Source: a virus
Direction: 5' to 3' (one strand)
IMG/VR virus record: IMGVR_UViG_3300048135_000262
Location: 1-25,258 of that record
Length of the DNA: 25,258 nucleotides
A model generated the notes under the pieces. The model worked only from the letters and a program-made list of their open reading frames with translations. It did not search any database and was not told the DNA's origin. Numbering within the stretch: position 1 is the stretch's first letter; every line of letters begins with the position of its first letter. Position numbers and translations under genes: made by a program. Positions 15,548 through 21,073 of this stretch are shown here, in pieces.

Positions 15548-15866
15548 CGTCAGGCTCAGTAGGGATGTTATCTTCATTTAGGACAATAGGCTCAGCCTTC
15601 TTACGAGCTTCACTTATTTGTTTACTAAACTTATTTGTGTACGCTTCAGCAACTGCCTCAGTTGGTTCACACATTGTCAGAAGAATGTCTGACTGTAGGA
15701 GGATGTGCTCATCAGGTGTATGCTCAGGCCATCGCGTGAGCACCACCTTTTGCTTTCCTGAAATGACACAAGGACACAATAGATGTACCTTGGGTTCATA
15801 TTCAAGTTGATCAGTCGCTGCTATTAGCGTCTGTCCCGTCTTCAACACTACTATCGCCAGGTCCAT
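15507..15866 (-). CDS. Small beta-rich protein, paralogue of its neighbour (119 aa)
   Basis: The N-terminal 85 residues align by eye with the 124-aa upstream protein: both open with a VxVLxTGQxxIA / VLVTALGQHIVA strand pair, an acidic tract, a Pro-containing turn and a block ILLTMCEPTEAVAEAYTNKF versus HIVAILEPRDDVATRYKEIV. The acidic C-terminus differs. The strand pattern recalls an Sm/Lsm-like small beta barrel, but this is only an impression. The start at 15866 lies 56 bases inside the end of the 124-aa gene. I recall such pairs as conserved hypotheticals near gp43 and hsp20 in marine T4-like phages. Confidence 0.75.
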   Translation of the reverse strand: MDLAIVVLKTGQTLIAATDQLEYEPKVHLLCPCVISGKQKVVLTRWPEHTPDEHILLQSDILLTMCEPTEAVAEAYTNKFSKQISEARKKAEPIVLNEDNIPTEPDDEYEPKYIEDPIY

Positions 15867-16185
15867 CAGTCAAATCCATACTTGTTAGGGGTTCATCAGG
15901 TGTTACAATTTCTTTGTAACGTGTTGCTACATCATCACGTGGTTCAAGGATTGCCACAATGTGATCAGCCTTGATGGTGAATGATTGCTCATCAGAGAGG
16001 ATACAGTATGGAAGGTATTGGATTGCAATACCCTTCTCATCATTATCCTCAGTTGGTGCATAAGACACCAGACGTGGACGATCAAGCCAATACCCAATCA
16101 GCTCTTCTGTTTCTTTGTTCTCTACCTGCTTAGCGTCAGCAACGATATGCTGACCCAATGCGGTTACTAATACTTTTACGGCCAT
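15811..16185 (-). CDS. Small beta-rich protein, paralogue of its neighbour (124 aa)
   Basis: Begins MAVKVLVTALGQHIVADAKQ. About 95 structured residues are followed by an acidic Ser/Asp-rich tail (about 98-124). It is related to the 119-aa protein downstream and overlaps it by 56 bases. Its expression signals are striking: a consensus sigma70 promoter sits inside an inverted repeat whose second arm contains AAGGAGG, about 14 bases before the ATG. The function is unknown; the controlled expression suggests an early role, possibly in RNA or replication control, but nothing in the protein proves it. Confidence 0.8.
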   Translation of the reverse strand: MAVKVLVTALGQHIVADAKQVENKETEELIGYWLDRPRLVSYAPTEDNDEKGIAIQYLPYCILSDEQSFTIKADHIVAILEPRDDVATRYKEIVTPDEPLTSMDLTDGPGDSSVEDGTDANSSD

Positions 16186-16196
16186 AATTGTTAGTA

Positions 16197-16222
16197 AAGC
16201 CTCCTTATTATACAGGAGGCTT
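16197..16222 (-). promoter_or_regulatory. Inverted repeat that contains the -10 box and the SD of the 124-aa gene
   Basis: A perfect 9-bp inverted repeat (AAGCCTCCT / AGGAGGCTT) with an 8-base loop. On the minus strand the second arm holds the SD AAGGAGG and the loop holds most of TATAAT. In RNA read through from hsp20 the SD would be paired. In RNA started at the embedded promoter the first arm is missing. It could also act as a weak terminator for hsp20, since only TTT follows the stem. Confidence 0.75.
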
Positions 16223-16235
16223 GGTTAAATGTCAA
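16207..16235 (-). promoter_or_regulatory. Consensus sigma70 promoter (TTGACA-N17-TATAAT) for the 124-aa gene
   Basis: TTGACA at 16235-16230 and TATAAT at 16212-16207 on the minus strand, separated by exactly 17 bases. Both hexamers are perfect consensus. The -35 overlaps the hsp20 stop codon. It probably serves host RNA polymerase early in infection. Confidence 0.8.
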
Positions 16236-16645
16236 GTGATTGGAAGTTCTTTACGTTTCTGTTCTTCTGGAACAACGAGAGTGATAGGAATGATAAGCAT
16301 TCCATTCTCATAACGTGGTGTGCCAACTTCAGCTTGATCTCCAAGCTGCCAGTTGCGACTGAATGTTCTCTGTGCAATTCCTCTATGGAGGAACTGACGT
16401 GTGTCTGCTGTTGGTGCAGTTGTGCTGACACCTAAGACTCCACGATGAGTTGTGACACTAATGTCTTCTTTGGCAATTCCTGCCAAAGCAATATGCAACT
16501 CCTGAGAGAATTCATCAACCTTGATGATGTTGTATGGAGGGTAGTTGGAAGATGTGTTGTCCACTAGAGCATCTAGCCTGTGAAACATGTCTTCTACACC
16601 CAGTGTGACAGGAGCATAGCGCTCCCAACGTGTTAGGTTATTCAT
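16232..16645 (-). CDS. hsp20: Small heat-shock protein Hsp20
   Basis: 137 residues from the ATG at 16645, preceded by AAAGGAGAACCA; an upstream frame extension lacks such a signal and lies in the leader terminator. The alpha-crystallin core runs from about residue 35 to 130: YNIIKVDEFSQELHIALAG, KEDISVTTHRGVLGVS, FLHRGIAQRTFSRNWQL and MLIIPITLVVP are the expected strands. The final strand carries IPI, and the short tail ends ELPIT. It acts as an ATP-independent holdase; in marine T4-like phages it is a core gene thought to assist virion assembly. A late promoter TATAAATA (16700-16707) fits this. A terminator-like hairpin lies in its leader. Confidence 0.93.
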   Translation of the reverse strand: MNNLTRWERYAPVTLGVEDMFHRLDALVDNTSSNYPPYNIIKVDEFSQELHIALAGIAKEDISVTTHRGVLGVSTTAPTADTRQFLHRGIAQRTFSRNWQLGDQAEVGTPRYENGMLIIPITLVVPEEQKRKELPIT

Positions 16646-16666
16646 TTGGTTCTCCTTTAAAAGCAA

Positions 16667-16697
16667 GAAAAAAGTGAGTCCCTTACGGCAACTCACT
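16667..16697 (-). terminator. Rho-independent terminator-like hairpin in the hsp20 leader
   Basis: The minus strand has AGTGAGT, an 11-base loop that can pair further at CC/GG around GTAA, then ACTCACT followed by TTTTT. It lies downstream of the 380-aa gene and also just downstream of the late promoter at 16700-16707, so it would sit in the 5' leader of the hsp20 transcript. Confidence 0.65.
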
Positions 16698-16699
16698 CT

Positions 16700-16707
16700 T
16701 ATTTATA
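16700..16707 (-). promoter_or_regulatory. T4-type late promoter (TATAAATA) for hsp20
   Basis: An exact T4 late consensus TATAAATA on the minus strand, 55 bases before the hsp20 ATG and just after the 380-aa stop. Confidence 0.75.
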
Positions 16708-16731
16708 ACCTAATTTGAGGTGATTGTCAAA

Positions 16732-17874
16732 TTATTGATTTTGTACATTTCCATGGGGTTCAATGTTTCTGCCACTGACTTTACCAACACCCTGTCTCTT
16801 ACGAGCACCAACGCCAAGTCCTTCACCTTTCCTCATTTTACGTGGCTTAAGAACCTTAGTCTTTTGAGCAGGTGCATCATAAACAGGCTTCTTAGGCTCA
16901 GGTTTTACTGATACTTTCTCTTCATCAGGATTCTTGCGATTCTCTCTTCTCTCTTTTTGAGCTTTCCTAAACTTATCAAGATTCTCATCAAGAATGTCTT
17001 CAACAATGGTATCATACCAATCATCAGACATGTGAGTCATGATGTTGATTGCAGATTCCTCATCATGTGCAATACCTTCACCAATCAGTGTAGCAAAGAC
17101 TGCTTCTAGTTCCTCTTTCTTAGGACCATAACGCTTATTCAGGTCTTGACGACGATCAGCCTCAAGTTTGTAAGCCTTGTTCTTAGTCTTGTTGTAAGCA
17201 GGCTTGGCGAATCTCTTCTCAAGTCCTCTCTTCTTATTGGACATCTCCTGTCCTTTCACTGCATCCTTCACCATGCCTTCAGAACCTTGAGTTGCCTTAC
17301 GTACAACTTCCATCTTACGAGCTTGTGCAGGTCCATCACCATCACGTGACTTACCTTTCTGCTGATTCTTCATCTTATCAGCAGGAAGACTCTTATAACC
17401 TTCCATGTAAGCTGATGTGTAGTTCTCTTCAGTCTCATACTCAAATTCCTCTTTCTTAGAGGATTTCTTAGAAGAGTTACCCCAATTAGAAGCACCTTTA
17501 GCACGACACTTCACAAGAGCACCAGAAGCATAAGCTGAAGGCCACACATCATAACGTGACTTCACCTTATGATAGCAAGCATCCTTCTCACCTTCATCAA
17601 GTACTTCATACTCTTCATTCTTAGAAGTCATGCTGCTGGTAACCTTATTACCAACTGCATTAGAACCAGCACTGATTGCTTTCTTACCCAGAGAGGAACT
17701 TGCTGCCTTAGCAAGTCCACCACCAGCTTTAGCTGCTGCACCAGTTGCTGCCTTACCAGCTAGAGCACCGGCTGCCTTCCCAGCTAAACCAGCAATCAAA
17801 GGAGCGACTTCATCAATCTGCTCTTTATTTTCGTAAATGCCAGCATATGCGCCAGCTAAGTCAATGTTTCTCAT
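16732..17874 (-). CDS. Late protein with ACYHKVK...WPSAYASG motif (380 aa)
   Basis: The N-terminus MRNIDLAGAYAGIYENKEQI is a signature I associate with marine T4-like virion proteins. Residues about 22-78 are Ala/Gly-rich (APLIAGLAGKAAGALAGKAA) and could insert in or cross a membrane. Residues about 97-133 hold DACYHKVKSRYDVWPSAYAS then GALVKCR and WGN, a conserved short domain found in several phages and large viruses (DUF5872-like, from memory). The rest is strongly basic and low-complexity (Lys/Arg-rich, 150-380), which suits nucleic-acid contact. A late promoter precedes it. A head-internal or ejected protein is a reasonable inference; no enzyme motif is visible. Confidence 0.82.
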   Translation of the reverse strand: MRNIDLAGAYAGIYENKEQIDEVAPLIAGLAGKAAGALAGKAATGAAAKAGGGLAKAASSSLGKKAISAGSNAVGNKVTSSMTSKNEEYEVLDEGEKDACYHKVKSRYDVWPSAYASGALVKCRAKGASNWGNSSKKSSKKEEFEYETEENYTSAYMEGYKSLPADKMKNQQKGKSRDGDGPAQARKMEVVRKATQGSEGMVKDAVKGQEMSNKKRGLEKRFAKPAYNKTKNKAYKLEADRRQDLNKRYGPKKEELEAVFATLIGEGIAHDEESAINIMTHMSDDWYDTIVEDILDENLDKFRKAQKERRENRKNPDEEKVSVKPEPKKPVYDAPAQKTKVLKPRKMRKGEGLGVGARKRQGVGKVSGRNIEPHGNVQNQ

Positions 17875-17893
17875 TGGTATTGAACTTTATTTT

Positions 17894-17900
17894 TATTTAT
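17894..17900 (-). promoter_or_regulatory. T4-type late promoter (ATAAATA) for the 380-aa gene
   Basis: The minus strand reads GAGATAAATAAAAATAAAG, about 20 bases before the ATG at 17874, overlapping the end of the glycosyltransferase gene. Confidence 0.65.
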
Positions 17901-17901
17901 C

Positions 17902-18588
17902 TCATTTTCTTTTGGCTCTTTCTGATTCTTTTAAATTAAGAGCTGAATCCAATATGTGCTTAGGCACAAGGGCCTTTGATTGGCCACCTTTGTGAATAAC
18001 ACGAATTGATGAGATTCCAATAGCGTGACCGTCTTTAAGAATTTTATGGTTTAATTCAACATCACTATTCCAGTGCTCAAATCCTTCAGATTCATTCAAT
18101 GTTCCATATTCCTTGAATACTTCACTCTCTATCATCATAAAGAAGAATGCAATAGGTGCGTAACGCTTTCTAAACTTAAGACCAAACTTATCTGTACTTC
18201 TGGCTGATAGTAATCTGATGTCTTTATTAGCCTCAAATTCACTAACCATCACATCAAGCCAATCTTTTCTACGAACAATGGTGTCACTGTTCATCATGAT
18301 AAAGTACTTAGATGTTACATGAGAGAATCCATGATTGACTGTGCCGCTGAAATATTTCCTCTCAGTGTTTCTAACAAACTTAACATCAGGATATTCATCA
18401 CCAAAGTATTCTTCAAGAGAACCCTGTGATGTTGACATATCATCAACAACAATAATGTTCCCAAATGTATTGGGATTGTACTTTTTTGTTTTAACAACAG
18501 AGTCAATGCAAGCTCTTAGAGTTTCATACAACTCGTGGCAAGGGATGACTATATCTACTTTAGGCATGATTGAATTTACTAAGGACAT
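17902..18588 (-). CDS. Glycosyltransferase family 2
   Basis: 228 residues with a GT-A fold: PKVDIVIPCHELYETLRACI at the N-terminus, the nucleotide-binding IIVVDDMST (Asp49, Asp50) and the DxD-equivalent FIMMNSDTIV (Asn100, Asp102). An acceptor-side EGFEHWNSDVELNHK segment at about 163-177 is expected to hold the catalytic acid. It would move a sugar from a nucleotide-sugar to an acceptor. It starts 10 bases inside the end of the 564-aa adhesin-like gene (a second ATG at 18567 would also fit), so it is co-expressed late with it. Glycosylation of that protein or of another virion surface protein is an attractive inference; modification of host glycans is the alternative. It ends in a basic Lys/Arg tail. 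Confidence 0.92.
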   Translation of the reverse strand: MSLVNSIMPKVDIVIPCHELYETLRACIDSVVKTKKYNPNTFGNIIVVDDMSTSQGSLEEYFGDEYPDVKFVRNTERKYFSGTVNHGFSHVTSKYFIMMNSDTIVRRKDWLDVMVSEFEANKDIRLLSARSTDKFGLKFRKRYAPIAFFFMMIESEVFKEYGTLNESEGFEHWNSDVELNHKILKDGHAIGISSIRVIHKGGQSKALVPKHILDSALNLKESERAKRK

Positions 18589-20273
18589 GGTGGATACTCA
18601 CCAAATATTGGTTGTGTACCATAAGTATCCCAACCTGCTGCATTTTCATCATTGACGCTAGGAACACCAGGAATATACAATGTACCAAAATTTGTAGCAG
18701 TGAAGCCTCCAAATGTATTAAACATGTTTTTTACATTTGTTGCCATTGTGAAGTCAAACGTATCTGCAACTGATTCTGAAGTAAAGCTCATACAATAATC
18801 GAACATACTCTCAAAACTAGTTATTGTTGATGTGTCTGTTAATGGACCAAAATCCCAATCAGCGGTTGAACCTTCAAGGGCATTCTTCATGCTTTCATCA
18901 TCCCACAATATAACAAATTCATCTCCAACTTCACCCTGTATAAAATCACCATAAGTTAATAAATTTCCATCCATATCAAGAACATGAAGTTTTTTAGATT
19001 TTCCACTGTATGTATAAAAATACAACGCACCAGATTGTGTGATCTTTATATGAAGAATTGCTCTATCCTGATCCCAACGATCACATATTTTCCAAGTTTC
19101 CCAAGCTGGTTTACCAGGCTCACCTTTTCCCCATTTTGGTTGTTTACTAAACCCTGACCAACCTGATGCACCATCCGCATCACTTGTTAATAGGGGCATG
19201 TAAATTTCATCAGCATTACTTTCAATCTCACCACCACCAAAATTATCCAACATATACTTAACATTTGTTGCATTATTGAAATTAAACGTTTCAGCAATTG
19301 TTGTTGTAGTGAGATTCATACAATAATCAAACATACTCTCAAAAGTTTTGATGCCAGATGTGTCTGTTAATGGACCAAAATCCCAATTTCCTGATGAACT
19401 TTCAAATAAAGCTTTGGCTTCATCATTAGAACCAGTAATTATAACAACATAATCTTGGTTATCATCAGGAATTTCTATCATACCTTCATCTGAAGGTAAT
19501 GGAGCTCCAGTCATATCATAAACTGTACCCCTTCCCATATAACTATGTGAGATAGATGTAGTGCCAGTTCTGTTAATAAGATGAAAAATCCTACCCTTTG
19601 CGTTTGCTCTTTCCCAGGGCTTCAGATTGTCACAAGCTGTGATTGAACCATAAACTGGAGCACTACCCAATACTGGAGTAGTTTTATCTGACCAATCATA
19701 CCATGAATCACGGTCATTACTGATTTCATTATGCATTGGAATATTCAACTTATTTAATTCAGTTGAAGTCCAACTAGAACCAGCGGATGTAATCATATCG
19801 TATGTGTTATTAGCATTACAAAGACTAAAATAATCAATTAAAGTAGTTGATGTAAAATCATAGCAATAACTAAACACCGAATCAAAATTTTCTACCATAC
19901 TGGTGTCTGTTAATGGTCCAAAGTCCCAATCATGTCCATCCCAGTTGTATCCAAAGAAACTGTTAAGACTCTTACCACTTGCAAGAAGTATGAACTCCTC
20001 TCCAGTCTCAGATGGAATATTACGTGTTAATCCAAGATACTCACCATCTGGATAAGTGAAAGCATGACATGTACCCACACTTAAGTCAGCTGTGGTTCCT
20101 CTGATGTTCAATATATGAAGAATAGGTCCTCTTGTCCAACAATCCCAAGGCATGTTTCCAGCACTTGAACTGAGTAGTTTCTTGAATTGTTGACCTGTAA
20201 CGTTGTATGTCTTACCATCTTCAGCTGTACAGACAAATAAGTCATCTTCTAATATATTTGTGATCCAGCTCAT
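18579..20273 (-). CDS. Modular adhesin-like late protein with three lead-domain/DUF285-like units (564 aa)
   Basis: The N-terminal 35 residues (DLFVCTAEDGKTYNV) resemble the short strand modules of marine T4-like tail proteins. Three tandem units follow, at about 41-200, 218-380 and 390-560. Each opens with a 60-80 residue lead domain (PW...R.iLHI), then a near-invariant WDFGPLTDTS and SMFDYC, then one degenerate DUF285-like repeat, and units end in a GW...QPxxG cap. The WDFGxxTDTS block is shared with the 760-aa protein, so the two belong to one system. A late promoter and SD AAAAGGG precede it, and the GT2 gene overlaps its end. A tail-fibre or other surface adhesin is the best reading; no enzyme motif is seen. 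Confidence 0.82.
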   Translation of the reverse strand: MSWITNILEDDLFVCTAEDGKTYNVTGQQFKKLLSSSAGNMPWDCWTRGPILHILNIRGTTADLSVGTCHAFTYPDGEYLGLTRNIPSETGEEFILLASGKSLNSFFGYNWDGHDWDFGPLTDTSMVENFDSVFSYCYDFTSTTLIDYFSLCNANNTYDMITSAGSSWTSTELNKLNIPMHNEISNDRDSWYDWSDKTTPVLGSAPVYGSITACDNLKPWERANAKGRIFHLINRTGTTSISHSYMGRGTVYDMTGAPLPSDEGMIEIPDDNQDYVVIITGSNDEAKALFESSSGNWDFGPLTDTSGIKTFESMFDYCMNLTTTTIAETFNFNNATNVKYMLDNFGGGEIESNADEIYMPLLTSDADGASGWSGFSKQPKWGKGEPGKPAWETWKICDRWDQDRAILHIKITQSGALYFYTYSGKSKKLHVLDMDGNLLTYGDFIQGEVGDEFVILWDDESMKNALEGSTADWDFGPLTDTSTITSFESMFDYCMSFTSESVADTFDFTMATNVKNMFNTFGGFTATNFGTLYIPGVPSVNDENAAGWDTYGTQPIFGEYPPCP

Positions 20274-20291
20274 TTTAATACCCTTTTCATT

Positions 20292-20298
20292 TATTTAT
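20292..20298 (-). promoter_or_regulatory. T4-type late promoter (ATAAATA) for the 564-aa adhesin gene
   Basis: The minus strand reads TGATAAATAAATGAAAAGG and then GTATTAAAATG. The stretch TGAAAAGGGTATTAxAATG matches the 848-aa gene leader. Confidence 0.7.
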
Positions 20299-20696
20299 CA
20301 TTCTTTTTTGGATCCAATTGAGTACTTTGGAATGAGTTCCCAATCTGCTTTCTGCTTATGAGGAAGGATTTTAATCTGAGACATAGAACACATCTCTTCC
20401 TCTTTCATCTCACTCACAGCCTCCACCAGTCCCCAATCAGTGAGGAGTTTGGTGATACGGTTACGTCTCTGTGAGTCATTCTCTGAGAAGTCAGAGTGTT
20501 TACCATCCAACAAGAATAACTCCTTGAAGTGGACAATGTAATACTTACCTTGCTTATGCAGGATGTGACAAGACTGAAAAAGTTTATTTTCTGTTCTTGA
20601 AGCAACTCCTATTCTGGTGAGTGTTTCCCTAACTTTAAGGAAATCGTCAGGTTGTGCTAGTTTTACCTCGCACATCATTGTAGCGTTCCAATCCAT
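20298..20696 (-). CDS. regA: Translational repressor RegA
   Basis: 132 residues; strong resemblance to T4 RegA along its length: PDDFLKVRETLTRIGVASR (about 16-34), FQSCHILHKQGKYYIVHFKE (about 40-59), LLTDWGLVEAV and the C-terminal WELIPKYSIG. RegA binds the start region of many early phage mRNAs and blocks translation, including its own in T4. Known RNA-contact basic residues lie in the helix-loop part at the N-terminus. The start used is the ATG at 20696; a second ATG at 20678 (MMCEVKLAQPDDF) would give a protein closer to T4 length. It lies upstream of the 564-aa gene, with a late-like box just before it. Confidence 0.95.
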   Translation of the reverse strand: MDWNATMMCEVKLAQPDDFLKVRETLTRIGVASRTENKLFQSCHILHKQGKYYIVHFKELFLLDGKHSDFSENDSQRRNRITKLLTDWGLVEAVSEMKEEEMCSMSQIKILPHKQKADWELIPKYSIGSKKE

Positions 20697-20722
20697 AACA
20701 AATGTTACATTATTTCTCTATT

Positions 20723-20729
20723 ATTTAGA
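20723..20729 (-). promoter_or_regulatory. Late-promoter-like box (CTAAATA) before regA
   Basis: The minus strand reads CTCTAAATAATAGAG, 27 bases before the ATG at 20696. A 5-base palindrome (CTCTA/TAGAG) surrounds it. Weaker case than the other late boxes, because regA is usually also expressed early. Confidence 0.4.
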
Positions 20730-20739
20730 GAAAGATCAA

Positions 20740-21030
20740 TTATGGGTTAAGAGTTTCAGATAATCTATCAACATAACATTTCATTGTATAATCCATCTCT
20801 TCTTCGGGTTCTAACACACTCTCCATGAACATCTGTTCAACTTCCTTATCCAACTCAGGATCAGGTTCAAGTCCTTTATAAGCCTCTTCAAAGTAATCAG
20901 ATGTCTTACCAAGGTCAAGTGGACCTATTTCACTGATAGCATTCAACCTCTCTTGTAAGGACAACTCTTTCTTAGGTTCTACTTTCTCTTCTGGTTGATT
21001 GTAACCAAAATACTCGTCAATACCAGACAT
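20740..21030 (-). CDS. Small acidic late protein of unknown function (96 aa)
   Basis: A strongly acidic, helical protein (MSGIDEYFGYNQPEEKVEPK at the start; DPELDKEVEQMFMESVLEPE in the middle). No domain is recognised. The start is given by a leader that is nearly identical to that of the 760-aa gene, including the first codons (MSGID versus MSNID). A late promoter at 21049-21055 fits expression with structural proteins. It lies between the 760-aa adhesin and regA. It may be a small chaperone or assembly partner of the adhesin, which is only positional inference. Confidence 0.75.
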   Translation of the reverse strand: MSGIDEYFGYNQPEEKVEPKKELSLQERLNAISEIGPLDLGKTSDYFEEAYKGLEPDPELDKEVEQMFMESVLEPEEEMDYTMKCYVDRLSETLNP

Positions 21031-21048
21031 TTGTCAAATACTTTCAGG

Positions 21049-21055
21049 TATTTAT
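21049..21055 (-). promoter_or_regulatory. T4-type late promoter (ATAAATA) for the 96-aa gene
   Basis: The minus strand reads CATAAATACCTGAAAGTATT and then TGACAAATG. The leader matches that of the 760-aa gene with one gap and a few mismatches. No Shine-Dalgarno is present. Confidence 0.7.
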
Positions 21056-21073
21056 GGATTGCTACCATCCCCC

